Shown in pieces: positions 1-7,215 of a DNA stretch of 9,883 nt. The stretch's first letter is position 1. Each line of letters opens with the position of its first letter. The notes below the pieces were generated by a model. That model was not told the DNA's origin, searched no databases, and saw nothing but the letters and a program-made list of their open reading frames with translations. The translations under genes and the position numbers were made by a program. This DNA comes from Bacteroides sp. UBA939. GTDB taxonomy: Bacteria > Bacteroidota > Bacteroidia > Bacteroidales > Bacteroidaceae. The stretch covers positions 1-9,883 of the forward strand of contig NZ_DBDF01000175.1 of NCBI RefSeq assembly GCF_002293435.1, in the 5' to 3' direction.

Positions 1-107
1 ATTTTCCTCAAAAAGTTTTTTATTCAGCTTGTTTTGAGCTTATTTTCGGTCTGCTTCCCTCTTTTTACTCATCACATAGCCCGGATACCGAACCCTTTTC
101 AGATTCA

Positions 108-139
108 CTTGTGTATCTGAAAATAAACCTGTAAATTTG
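108..139 (+). promoter_or_regulatory. Bacteroides-type promoter of the tsaB-rseP cluster
   Basis: CTTG at 108-111 and TAAATTTG at 132-139 match the Bacteroides -33 (TTTG) and -7 (TAnnTTTG) elements with a 20-bp spacer, the usual distance. Transcription would begin near 145, giving a leader of about 40 nt to the tsaB ATG. No other complete consensus promoter was seen in the gaps of the seven-gene cluster, so this may drive all of it. Positions 1-107 hold no gene I can recognise, only AT-rich sequence and a weak 7-bp inverted repeat. Confidence 0.65.
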
Positions 140-185
140 CCACACTTAAAATTAAGAAAAAGAAGCGATTAATAATAAAGAAACT

Positions 186-878
186 ATGTCGTGTATCTTA
201 CATATTGAAACATCCACCTCTGCATGCTCTGTTGCTGTGAGTGAAGATGGGCAAAATGTTTTTACGAAAGAAGACCTTAACGGCCCTTCACATGCAGTTT
301 CACTGGGAGTATTTGTAGACGAAGCGCTATCGTTTGCCGACAGTCACGCGATGCCGGTTGATGCCGTAGCAGTAAGTTGCGGACCGGGGTCTTATACCGG
401 ACTGCGTATTGGTGTATCTATGGCAAAAGGCATTTGTTACGGGCGGGATATTCCGCTCATAGGCCTGCCTACACTGAAAGTACAATGCGTGCCGGTGTTG
501 CTCTATCACGATGAACTGCCCGAAGATGCACTACTGTGCCCGATGATAGACGCACGCCGCATGGAAGTGTACGCCGCCATCTACGATCGTGCACTGAAAC
601 CCGTACGTGACATTGCCGCCGATATTGTAGACGAAAACTCTTACGCAGAGTTTCTGGAACAACATCCCGTTTACTTCTTCGGAGACGGAGCGGATAAATG
701 CAAGGATAAGATAACCCATCCTCATGCACATTTCATTGATAATATCCGCCCATTGGCAAAGATGATGTTTCCCCTTGCCGAAAAAGCGATAGCTGAAAAG
801 GACTTCAAAGATGTAGCTTACTTCGAACCCTTCTACCTGAAAGAGTTCGTAGCCTCCAAGCCCAAGAAACTTTTATAA
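186..878 (+). CDS. tsaB: tRNA threonylcarbamoyladenosine biosynthesis protein TsaB
   Basis: TsaB (YeaZ) is the ASKHA-fold partner of TsaD. Together with TsaE they transfer threonylcarbamoyl from TsaC-made threonylcarbamoyl-AMP to A37 of ANN-decoding tRNAs in the cytoplasm. The 230-residue length is normal. Family signatures are the N-terminal strand ILHIETST (residues 4-11), the glycine motif GPGSYTGLRIG (66-76), which is the strongest TsaB hallmark, and MIDARRMEVYAA (120-131). TsaB lacks the metal-binding histidines of TsaD, so it is a scaffold or activator, not the catalyst. The ATG at 186 begins the conserved domain immediately, which supports this start. It is the first gene after the promoter at 108-139, and a DUF4290 gene follows on the same strand. 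Confidence 0.93.
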   Translation: MSCILHIETSTSACSVAVSEDGQNVFTKEDLNGPSHAVSLGVFVDEALSFADSHAMPVDAVAVSCGPGSYTGLRIGVSMAKGICYGRDIPLIGLPTLKVQCVPVLLYHDELPEDALLCPMIDARRMEVYAAIYDRALKPVRDIAADIVDENSYAEFLEQHPVYFFGDGADKCKDKITHPHAHFIDNIRPLAKMMFPLAEKAIAEKDFKDVAYFEPFYLKEFVASKPKKLL

Positions 879-948
879 ATACAATTTTATGCAACAGAAT
901 AGTATAACTCAATCATTATCCGGAATTAATAACTTAAAAATTAGTAAC

Positions 949-1590
949 ATGCAATATAACACTCAACAGAAACGGATGCCCCTGCCGGAGTACGGACGCA
1001 GCATTCAAAACATGGTAGACCACGCGCTCACAATTGAGAACCGCGCGGAACGTCAACGTTGTGCGAACACAATCATCAACATTATGGGTAACATGTTCCC
1101 CCACCTACGGGATGTACCCGACTTCAAACATAAGCTATGGGATCATCTGGCTATCATGTCCGAGTTCAAACTGGACATTGATTACCCTTATGAAATTATC
1201 CGCAAAGACAATTTGTGTACCAGACCGGATAACATCCCCTACTCCAGTACCAAAATCCGTTACCGCCACTATGGCCGTACATTGGAAGTATTGATAAAGA
1301 AAGCCATCGACTTCCCTGAAGGCGACGAAAAGCAAAATCTCATTGCACTCATCTGCAACCACATGAAGAAAGACTTCATGACTTGGAACAAAGACACCGT
1401 AGACGACCGTAAGATAGCGGAAGACCTTGCCGAATACTCCAATGGCAAATTACAAATGACGGACGACATCATAAAACTGATGGCTATGCGTATCGAACAT
1501 AATTATCGTCCGAAAGCAAACAACCCAAGTCACCCGGGCTATCAAAACAACCGGAGAGATAACCGGAATAATAACAAAAGGAAATACTAA
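949..1590 (+). CDS. DUF4290 family protein of unknown function
   Basis: I recognise this as the DUF4290 family, which I know from Bacteroidetes; no biochemical function is known to me. The predicted product is 213 aa, soluble, with no signal peptide or membrane segment. The conserved body starts at YNTQ..MPLPEYGRSIQNMVDHA (about residues 3-25) and continues through RAERQRCAN, MGNMFPHLRDVPDFKHKLWDHL and DIDYPYEI. The last 25 or so residues are rich in Asn, Arg and Lys and probably disordered; RNA binding is possible but is only inference. An in-frame ATG at 889 would add 20 residues (MQQNSITQSL...) that look like translated leader, so I prefer 949, where the family homology begins. It sits between tsaB and murA on the same strand, suggesting a housekeeping role near translation or envelope synthesis. 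Confidence 0.82.
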   Translation: MQYNTQQKRMPLPEYGRSIQNMVDHALTIENRAERQRCANTIINIMGNMFPHLRDVPDFKHKLWDHLAIMSEFKLDIDYPYEIIRKDNLCTRPDNIPYSSTKIRYRHYGRTLEVLIKKAIDFPEGDEKQNLIALICNHMKKDFMTWNKDTVDDRKIAEDLAEYSNGKLQMTDDIIKLMAMRIEHNYRPKANNPSHPGYQNNRRDNRNNNKRKY

Positions 1591-1691
1591 TTGAATTATG
1601 AATTATAAATTTTGAATTATGAATAGGAGCAGTCGCCTATAACTTATTAATTCAAAATTCATAATTCAAAATTCATAATTCAAAATTCATA
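1591..1691. repeat. Heptad-built inverted and tandem repeat abutting the murA start
   Basis: This fills the whole gap between the DUF4290 stop and the murA ATG. The right half is three perfect tandem copies of a 14-mer, ATTCAAAATTCATA, at 1650-1663, 1664-1677 and 1678-1691; the last base touches the murA start codon. The left half contains TGAATTA heptamers, including TTGAATTATGAAT at 1591-1603 and again at 1612-1624. The arms are complementary: 1604-1624 pairs with 1671-1691 at 20 of 21 positions, and the 16-mer at 1609-1624 pairs perfectly with 1657-1672 or 1671-1686. The centre holds a small ATAGG/CCTAT stem at 1623-1627 and 1636-1640. Transcribed as part of the operon, it could fold and hide the murA start region. 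It may equally be a mobile or slippage-prone intergenic repeat. Confidence 0.85.
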
Positions 1692-2996
1692 ATGGCATCA
1701 TTCGTAATAGAAGGAGGACACAGACTATCCGGAGACATTCATCCGCAAGGCGCAAAAAATGAAGTATTGCAGATTATCTGCGCCACGCTACTGACTGCCG
1801 AAGAAGTGACTGTACACAACATTCCGGACATTCTGGATGTCAACAACCTCATTCAACTGATGCGAGACATGGGTGTCACCGTGTCTAAAAAAACGGTAAA
1901 TACGTACAGCTTCAAGGCCGAAAAAGTAGACCTGAGTTATTTGGAAAGTGACGAATTCCTCAAGAAATGTTCCAGCCTCCGCGGATCCGTAATGCTTATT
2001 GGTCCTATGGTAGCGCGTTTCCATAAAGCGATGATATCCAAACCGGGAGGTGACAAGATAGGACGCCGCCGTTTGGATACCCATTTTATCGGCATACAGA
2101 ATTTGGGTGCCGACTTTGTTTATAATGAGCAACGGGAAGTATATGAAATTTCAGCCCGCCAGTTGAAAGGCACCTATATGTTACTGGACGAAGCATCCGT
2201 AACCGGCACTGCCAATATCGTTATGGCAGCAGTTTTGGCAAAAGGCACCACCACCATTTACAATGCCGCCTGCGAACCTTATCTGCAACAACTCTGCAAA
2301 ATGTTGAACCGCATGGGAGCCAAGATACAGGGTATCGCCTCCAATCTGTTGATTATTGAAGGAGTGGACGAACTGCATGGCACCGAACACACCATCCTTC
2401 CCGACATGATTGAGGTAGGCAGTTTTATCGGTATGGCCGCCATGACGCAAAGTGAACTCACCATCAAGAACGTTTCATACGAGAACCTGGGAATCATTCC
2501 CGAAAGTTTCCGCCGTCTCGGCATTAAGTTAGAGCAACGTGAAGATGATATTTACATCCCCGCACAAGATACATACCAGATAGAATCATTCATGGATGGT
2601 TCCATAATGACTATTGCCGATGCCCCGTGGCCGGGACTAACACCTGACTTATTGAGTGTTATGCTCGTCATTGCCACTCAGGCAAAAGGCAGTGTGCTCA
2701 TTCATCAAAAGATGTTTGAAAGCCGCCTGTTCTTTGTGGACAAACTGATAGATATGGGTGCGCAAATCATTCTTTGCGACCCGCACCGTGCTGTCGTCAT
2801 CGGACATAATCATGCATTGTGCCTGCGAGGCGGCAATATGACTTCTCCCGATATCCGTGCCGGTATCGCATTGCTGATTGCCGCCATGAGTGCCGAAGGC
2901 ATCAGTCACATTCATAACATTGAGCAAATAGACCGCGGTTATCAGAATATCGAAAACCGGCTGAATAACATTGGAGCAAAAATAACAAGAATCTAA
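1692..2996 (+). CDS. murA: UDP-N-acetylglucosamine 1-carboxyvinyltransferase (MurA), Asp-type
   Basis: MurA transfers enolpyruvyl from PEP to UDP-GlcNAc, the first committed step of peptidoglycan synthesis, in the cytoplasm. The product is 434 aa (E. coli MurA is 419), with the two-domain EPSP-synthase-like fold. The catalytic pair K22-N23 lies in PQGAKNE. D319 in WPGLTPD matches E. coli D305, R345 in FESRL matches R331, D387 and R389 in SPDIRAG match D369 and R371, and R415 in IDRGYQNIENRL matches R397. The active-site loop reads PGGDKIGRRRLDTH, so the residue equivalent to E. coli Cys115 is Asp121 (codon 2052-2054). Cys-to-Asp enzymes are active but escape alkylation by fosfomycin. The start is firm because MASFVIEGG is the family N-terminus. 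No Shine-Dalgarno sequence is seen; the heptad repeat runs to the ATG. Confidence 0.97.
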   Translation: MASFVIEGGHRLSGDIHPQGAKNEVLQIICATLLTAEEVTVHNIPDILDVNNLIQLMRDMGVTVSKKTVNTYSFKAEKVDLSYLESDEFLKKCSSLRGSVMLIGPMVARFHKAMISKPGGDKIGRRRLDTHFIGIQNLGADFVYNEQREVYEISARQLKGTYMLLDEASVTGTANIVMAAVLAKGTTTIYNAACEPYLQQLCKMLNRMGAKIQGIASNLLIIEGVDELHGTEHTILPDMIEVGSFIGMAAMTQSELTIKNVSYENLGIIPESFRRLGIKLEQREDDIYIPAQDTYQIESFMDGSIMTIADAPWPGLTPDLLSVMLVIATQAKGSVLIHQKMFESRLFFVDKLIDMGAQIILCDPHRAVVIGHNHALCLRGGNMTSPDIRAGIALLIAAMSAEGISHIHNIEQIDRGYQNIENRLNNIGAKITRI

Positions 2997-3008
2997 TATA
3001 GTTGACCA

Positions 3009-3545
3009 ATGATAAAGAACGAAGAAGTATATAAAATAGGAGTAATCAACAAGCCTCACGGTATTCACGGTGAACTATCGTTTACTTTCACCGACGATAT
3101 CTTCGACCGGATAGAAGCAGAATATTTGATTTGCCTGTTGGATGGTATCTTTGTACCCTTCTTCTTGGAAGAATACCGTTTCCGTACCGACTCGACCGCA
3201 TTAATAAAGTTCGAAGGAATAGATACAGCGGAACGCGCACGCATGTTTACCAACATAGAAGTGTACTTCCCGGTGGAACATGCGGAAGAAGATCCTCAGG
3301 ATGAATCGACATGGGATGACTTTATAGGCTTCCGAATAGAAGATAAGCACCACGGGGATCTCGGAGAAGTAACGGATGTGGACACTTCAACTATCAATAC
3401 TTTGTTCGTAGTAAATCATCATGGAAAAGAATTACTAATCCCTGCACAAGAAGAATTGCTTTTAAGTATTGAGAAGCAACCCAATGTTATTAGAATGATA
3501 TTACCCGAAGGGTTATTGGATTTGGACAAAGTTGAAGAAATATAA
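3009..3545 (+). CDS. rimM: Ribosome maturation factor RimM
   Basis: RimM binds protein uS19 and assists assembly of the 30S head and 16S rRNA processing in the cytoplasm. The product is 178 aa, normal for the family. The N-terminal beta-barrel carries the signature GVINKPHGIHGE (residues 11-22), the family's G..HG.RGE motif. The C-terminal PRC-barrel runs from about residue 102 (WDDFIGFRIED) through GEVTDVDT, LLIPAQEELLLSIE and the typical tail LPEGLLDL (165-172). It begins 12 bp after the murA stop, so the two genes are almost certainly cotranscribed and possibly translationally coupled. Unlike in many proteobacteria, trmD and rplS are not its neighbours here. Confidence 0.95.
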   Translation: MIKNEEVYKIGVINKPHGIHGELSFTFTDDIFDRIEAEYLICLLDGIFVPFFLEEYRFRTDSTALIKFEGIDTAERARMFTNIEVYFPVEHAEEDPQDESTWDDFIGFRIEDKHHGDLGEVTDVDTSTINTLFVVNHHGKELLIPAQEELLLSIEKQPNVIRMILPEGLLDLDKVEEI

Positions 3546-3549
3546 AAAG

Positions 3550-3570
3550 TGATTAATGATTAGTGATTAG
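3550..3570. repeat. Three tandem TGATTAR heptamers
   Basis: TGATTAA, TGATTAG and TGATTAG lie back to back in the 30-bp gap between the rimM stop and the next ATG. The 7-bp period matches that of the larger repeat before murA, though the base sequence differs. There is no clear dyad, so an RNA hairpin is unlikely. It may reflect replication slippage or a spacer that affects translation of the downstream gene. Confidence 0.75.
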
Positions 3571-3575
3571 CGCGT

Positions 3576-4436
3576 ATGGTTAAGAAGAAACGGCATAAAG
3601 TATTCTGGAACAACATCAAGTTTAAATATAAACTGGCCATTATCAACGAGAACACGCTTGAAGAGGTGGCAGGCATCCGTGTTTCCAAACTGAACGGGAT
3701 TTCAGTATTGCTTTCCGTATTGACGGTTTTGTTCCTTATTGCCGCAACCATCATAATCTTTACGCCCCTGCGCAACTATCTGCCCGGATACATGAACAGT
3801 GAAGTCCGTGCCCAAATAGTAGATAATGTCTTGCGCGTAGACTCGCTTCAACAATTGGTTGACCGTCAGAGTCTATATATAATGAATATACAGGATATTT
3901 TCCGTGGAACAGTTCGCGTAGATACGGTACAATCCATGAATTCGCTGACAACCCTACGGAAAGACTCATTGATGGAACGCACCCAACGGGAAGCCGAGTT
4001 CCGCAAACAGTATGAAGAAGCCGAAAAGTACAACCTTACAAGTATAACCGCACGTTCCGATGCAGACGGACTCATATTCTACCGTCCTACGCGAGGCATA
4101 ATCAGCGACAAGTTTGATGCGGAAACAAAACATTACGGTACGGATATCGCCGCCGATCCGGGTGAAAGTATATTAGCCACATTGGACGGTACAGTCATCC
4201 TGAGCGTTTATACCGCCGAAACGGGTTATGTAATACAGGTACAACACAATCAGGATTTTATATCCGTCTACAAGCATTGCGGCTCCTTACTGAAGCGCGA
4301 AGGTGAGACGGTAAAAGCCGGAGAAGCCATAGCCCTGGTAGGAAACAGCGGACAACTGACTACCGGTCCGCATCTCCATTTCGAACTGTGGCAAAAAGGA
4401 CGGGCGGTAAATCCGGAGTTGTACATCGTGTTTTAG
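3576..4436 (+). CDS. Membrane-anchored M23 family metallopeptidase
   Basis: This is a LytM/M23 zinc endopeptidase, a family that cuts peptide cross-links in peptidoglycan. The 286-aa product has a basic cytoplasmic N-terminus (MVKKKRHK), one membrane segment at about 42-64, a charged probably helical or coiled-coil stretch at about 75-155, and the M23 domain at about 168-283. Zinc ligands are H186 and D190 in HYGTD and H268 in HLHFE; H234 in YKHCG and H266 match the catalytic histidines of LytM. All key residues are present, so it looks like an active enzyme, not a degenerate NlpD/EnvC-type activator. The topology puts the catalytic domain in the periplasm. It lies 30 bp after rimM and 43 bp before dxr. 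Substrate and any divisome partner cannot be read from the sequence. Confidence 0.92.
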   Translation: MVKKKRHKVFWNNIKFKYKLAIINENTLEEVAGIRVSKLNGISVLLSVLTVLFLIAATIIIFTPLRNYLPGYMNSEVRAQIVDNVLRVDSLQQLVDRQSLYIMNIQDIFRGTVRVDTVQSMNSLTTLRKDSLMERTQREAEFRKQYEEAEKYNLTSITARSDADGLIFYRPTRGIISDKFDAETKHYGTDIAADPGESILATLDGTVILSVYTAETGYVIQVQHNQDFISVYKHCGSLLKREGETVKAGEAIALVGNSGQLTTGPHLHFELWQKGRAVNPELYIVF

Positions 4437-4479
4437 GTGATAGATGACAAATACGAATTGTGAAATTGCAAATATATAA

Positions 4480-5649
4480 ATGAAGAAACAAATAGCTATC
4501 CTCGGTTCCACAGGTTCCATCGGTACACAAGCATTACAGGTCATTGAAGAACAACCCGACCGGTACGAAGCTTACGTACTGACAGCCAATAACCGGGTAG
4601 AAGAACTTATCGCCCAGGCACGCAAGTTCAAACCTGAAGCGGTAGTCATAGCCAATGAAACGAAATATGCCCGGCTGAAAGAAGCGCTTGCCGACCTCCC
4701 CATCAAAGTATATGCAGGTATGGAAGCCATCTGCCAGATTGTAGAAGATACGGAAATAGACATTGTACTGACAGCAATGGTGGGCTATGCCGGATTACGC
4801 CCGACTATGAACGCCATCCGCGCACGCAAACCCATTGCACTTGCCAATAAGGAAACCCTTGTCGTGGCAGGTGAACTGATTAACCACTTGGCACGCGTTA
4901 GCGGAACTTCCATATTTCCTGTAGATTCGGAGCATTCGGCAGTATTCCAGTGTTTGGCCGGCGAGGCGGGTAACCGGATAGAGAAAGTTATCCTCACGGC
5001 ATCCGGCGGTCCGTTCCGCACCTATACAAGAGAACAATTAGATACCGTCACCAAAACGCAAGCTCTGAAACACCCCAATTGGGATATGGGCGCCAAGATA
5101 ACTATCGACTCCGCTTCGATGATGAACAAAGGCTTTGAAGTGATAGAAGCAAAATGGTTGTTTGGTGTACGCCCCGACCAGATAGAAGTCGTGGTACATC
5201 CTCAATCCATCATCCATTCGATGGTGGAATTTGAAGACGGTGCGGTAAAAGCGCAATTGGGCATGCCGGATATGCGGTTGCCTATTCAGTATGCATTCTC
5301 TTATCCGGAACGTCTGAAAGCATCATTCCCCCGCTTGGATTTTAAGATGTGCACAAACTTGACATTCGAGCAACCCGATACTACCCGTTTCCGTAACCTG
5401 GCGCTGGCTTACGAAGCACTGCATAAAGGCGGAAATACGCCTTGCATCATCAATGCCGCAAACGAAGTGGCGGTAGCCGCTTTCCTCCGGGATGAAGTTT
5501 CGTTCCTCGGGATGAGTGATGTAATAGAAAAAACAATGTCAATCGTATCCTTCATACAGAAACCGGAATATGAAGATTACGTGGCAACGGATGCAATGGC
5601 ACGCCGCATTGCACAGGAATTGATAAAACAAAAAAGAGAAACAATATAA
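4480..5649 (+). CDS. dxr: 1-deoxy-D-xylulose 5-phosphate reductoisomerase (Dxr/IspC)
   Basis: Dxr converts DXP to 2-C-methyl-D-erythritol 4-phosphate with NADPH and a divalent metal, the committed step of the MEP isoprenoid pathway, in the cytoplasm. Fosmidomycin targets this enzyme. The 389-aa length is normal. The N-terminal nucleotide-binding motif is GSTGSIGTQ (residues 9-17). NKETLVVAG (123-131) precedes the metal site VDSEHSAVFQ, with ligands D149 and E151. TASGGPFR (173-180) follows, then HPNWDMGAKITIDSASMMNKG with K217 and metal ligand E220 in NKGFE, equivalent to E. coli K228 and E231. No key residue is missing. The ATG at 4480 begins the Rossmann strand directly. Adjacency to rseP recalls the dxr-to-rseP neighbourhood of proteobacteria. 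Its product feeds undecaprenyl phosphate, linking it to the murA and M23 genes. Confidence 0.97.
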   Translation: MKKQIAILGSTGSIGTQALQVIEEQPDRYEAYVLTANNRVEELIAQARKFKPEAVVIANETKYARLKEALADLPIKVYAGMEAICQIVEDTEIDIVLTAMVGYAGLRPTMNAIRARKPIALANKETLVVAGELINHLARVSGTSIFPVDSEHSAVFQCLAGEAGNRIEKVILTASGGPFRTYTREQLDTVTKTQALKHPNWDMGAKITIDSASMMNKGFEVIEAKWLFGVRPDQIEVVVHPQSIIHSMVEFEDGAVKAQLGMPDMRLPIQYAFSYPERLKASFPRLDFKMCTNLTFEQPDTTRFRNLALAYEALHKGGNTPCIINAANEVAVAAFLRDEVSFLGMSDVIEKTMSIVSFIQKPEYEDYVATDAMARRIAQELIKQKRETI

Positions 5650-5746
5650 GTACCAACCGGAGCGTCATTATCTATATGGTATAAGGTTGTTCCGGCAAGG
5701 TATCTGACAATAAGTATAATACATAATTAAATAGAAAGTTTATTAG

Positions 5747-7081
5747 ATGGAAACATTTTTGATTCGTGCCCTGCAACTCATTATGAGTCTTTCATTACTC
5801 GTTATCGTTCATGAGGGAGGGCACTTCCTCTTTGCCCGCCTTTTCAAGACGCGGGTTGAAAAGTTCTACCTGTTCTTTGACCCTTGGTTCACATTATTCA
5901 AGTTCAAGCCTAAAAACAGTGAAACGGAATACGGCATCGGCTGGTTGCCTCTGGGTGGTTACGTAAAAATATCAGGTATGGTGGATGAGTCAATGGATAC
6001 CGAACAAATGAAACAGCCCATGCAGCCGTGGGAGTTTCGCGCCAAATCGACATGGCAACGATTATTCATCATGATAGGTGGGGTGTTGTTTAACTTCGTG
6101 CTCGCACTCTTTATCTACTCCATGATACTCTTCGCCTGGGGTGATGAATATGTACCGATTCAAAAAGCGCCTCTGGGCATGGATTTCAACGAAACGGCAA
6201 AGGCTGTCGGCTTTCAGGACGGTGATGTACTGATATCCGCCAATAATGTTCCACTGGAACGCATGGATCAGGATATGATAGGCAAAATCATCGACGCCCG
6301 CGAAGTAACCGTATTACGTGACGGCAAGAGAGCATCGGTATATATCCCCGAAGACATGATGCAAAAGCTATTAGCGGACAGTGTACGTTTTGCTTCATTC
6401 CGCTATCCGTATGTGATAGACAGTATCATCCCCAATCGTCCCGCTGCTTTGGCAGGATTACAGCCGGGTGACAGCATTACGCAACTAAACGGGAAAAACA
6501 TAGCTTACTCTGACTATAGAAAAGAAATGCTTCTCCTGAAAAAAGCAAATTCCGCCTCTCACGATATAACCCTGACATACGTACGCGCCGGAATTACGGA
6601 TACAGTAACCATAGCTACGGATTCACTCTATGAAATAGGCGTGGCAGTGCGTACGGAAACAGCTAAATTATTACCGGTTATAAGAGAAGAATATGGCTTC
6701 TTCGCATCTTTTCCGGTAGGCATAAAGCTGGGGGTTAAGACTCTGAAAGGTTATGTGAGTAACATGAAATATGTATTCTCTAAAGAAGGAGCTAAACAAT
6801 TGGGCGGTTTCGGTACTATCGGAAGTATCTTCCCCGCTACGTGGGACTGGTATCAGTTCTGGTATATGACAGCTTTCCTTTCTATTATCCTCGCTTTCAT
6901 GAATATCTTGCCCATACCTGCATTGGACGGTGGACATGTGCTGTTCCTGATTTACGAAATCGTTACCCGCCGCAAACCAAGCGAAAAATTTATGGAACGT
7001 GCGCAAATGGTAGGTATGTTTATACTGTTCGGACTACTGATTTGGGCTAACTTTAATGATATTATGCGCTTCCTGTTCTAA
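5747..7081 (+). CDS. rseP: RIP metalloprotease RseP (site-2 protease, M50)
   Basis: RseP-type proteases cut single-pass membrane proteins within the bilayer; in E. coli this releases sigma-E from RseA and clears signal-peptide remnants. The 444-aa length matches E. coli RseP (450). The first membrane segment (about 6-30) contains the zinc motif HEGGH (H22, E23, H26). A second hydrophobic segment is at about 104-130. Two PDZ-like regions follow, at about 141-205 and 218-293, the second with the clearer PAALAGLQPGDSITQLNGK core. The third segment (about 370-400) holds NILPIPALDGGH, giving N386, P389, P391 and zinc ligand D394. A fourth segment is at about 420-440. The 97-bp gap after dxr shows no convincing promoter, so cotranscription is likely. 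No anti-sigma factor gene is in the window, so the physiological substrate is unknown. Confidence 0.95.
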   Translation: METFLIRALQLIMSLSLLVIVHEGGHFLFARLFKTRVEKFYLFFDPWFTLFKFKPKNSETEYGIGWLPLGGYVKISGMVDESMDTEQMKQPMQPWEFRAKSTWQRLFIMIGGVLFNFVLALFIYSMILFAWGDEYVPIQKAPLGMDFNETAKAVGFQDGDVLISANNVPLERMDQDMIGKIIDAREVTVLRDGKRASVYIPEDMMQKLLADSVRFASFRYPYVIDSIIPNRPAALAGLQPGDSITQLNGKNIAYSDYRKEMLLLKKANSASHDITLTYVRAGITDTVTIATDSLYEIGVAVRTETAKLLPVIREEYGFFASFPVGIKLGVKTLKGYVSNMKYVFSKEGAKQLGGFGTIGSIFPATWDWYQFWYMTAFLSIILAFMNILPIPALDGGHVLFLIYEIVTRRKPSEKFMERAQMVGMFILFGLLIWANFNDIMRFLF

Positions 7082-7143
7082 AAGGGAATTTGAGAAAACA
7101 GTCCCAATAAGGCTGTGAGAAGATAAAAAGGTTATATCCGAAA

Positions 7144-7199
7144 AAAGGCTGTAAATACGTAGTTGAGAACTCAGTTCCTATTACGTATTTACAGCCTTT
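7144..7199. terminator. Bidirectional terminator between convergent rseP and ddh
   Basis: AAAGGCTGTAAATACGTA at 7144-7161 is perfectly complementary to 7182-7199, an 18-bp stem. The 20-nt loop contains its own small TGAG-AA-CTCA hairpin at 7164-7173. On the minus strand the stem runs into six T residues (A-run 7141-7146), giving a good intrinsic terminator for ddh. On the plus strand the following TTTCTTAATT is a weaker T-rich tail for rseP. Its position between converging stop codons fits a shared terminator. Confidence 0.88.
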
Positions 7200-7215
7200 C
7201 TTAATTGTTCAGTCA

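Noticed and set aside
7..38. Inverted repeat CTCAAAA/TTTTGAG as a terminator of an upstream gene
   Set aside because: The stem is only 7 bp and A/T-rich with an 18-nt loop and no following T-run, so it is within chance for this composition.
889..948. Upstream ATG that would add 20 residues to the DUF4290 protein
   Set aside because: The added residues look like translated AT-rich leader, and the recognisable family sequence begins at the ATG at 949. It remains a possible alternative start.
2649..3068. 139-codon minus-strand frame across the murA end and rimM start
   Set aside because: It is antisense to two firmly identified genes and has no recognisable protein features.
5650..5746. Separate promoter for rseP in the 97-bp dxr-rseP gap
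   Set aside because: No TAnnTTTG with an upstream TTTG is present. A TATAAT-like string has no properly spaced partner and is not the Bacteroides consensus.
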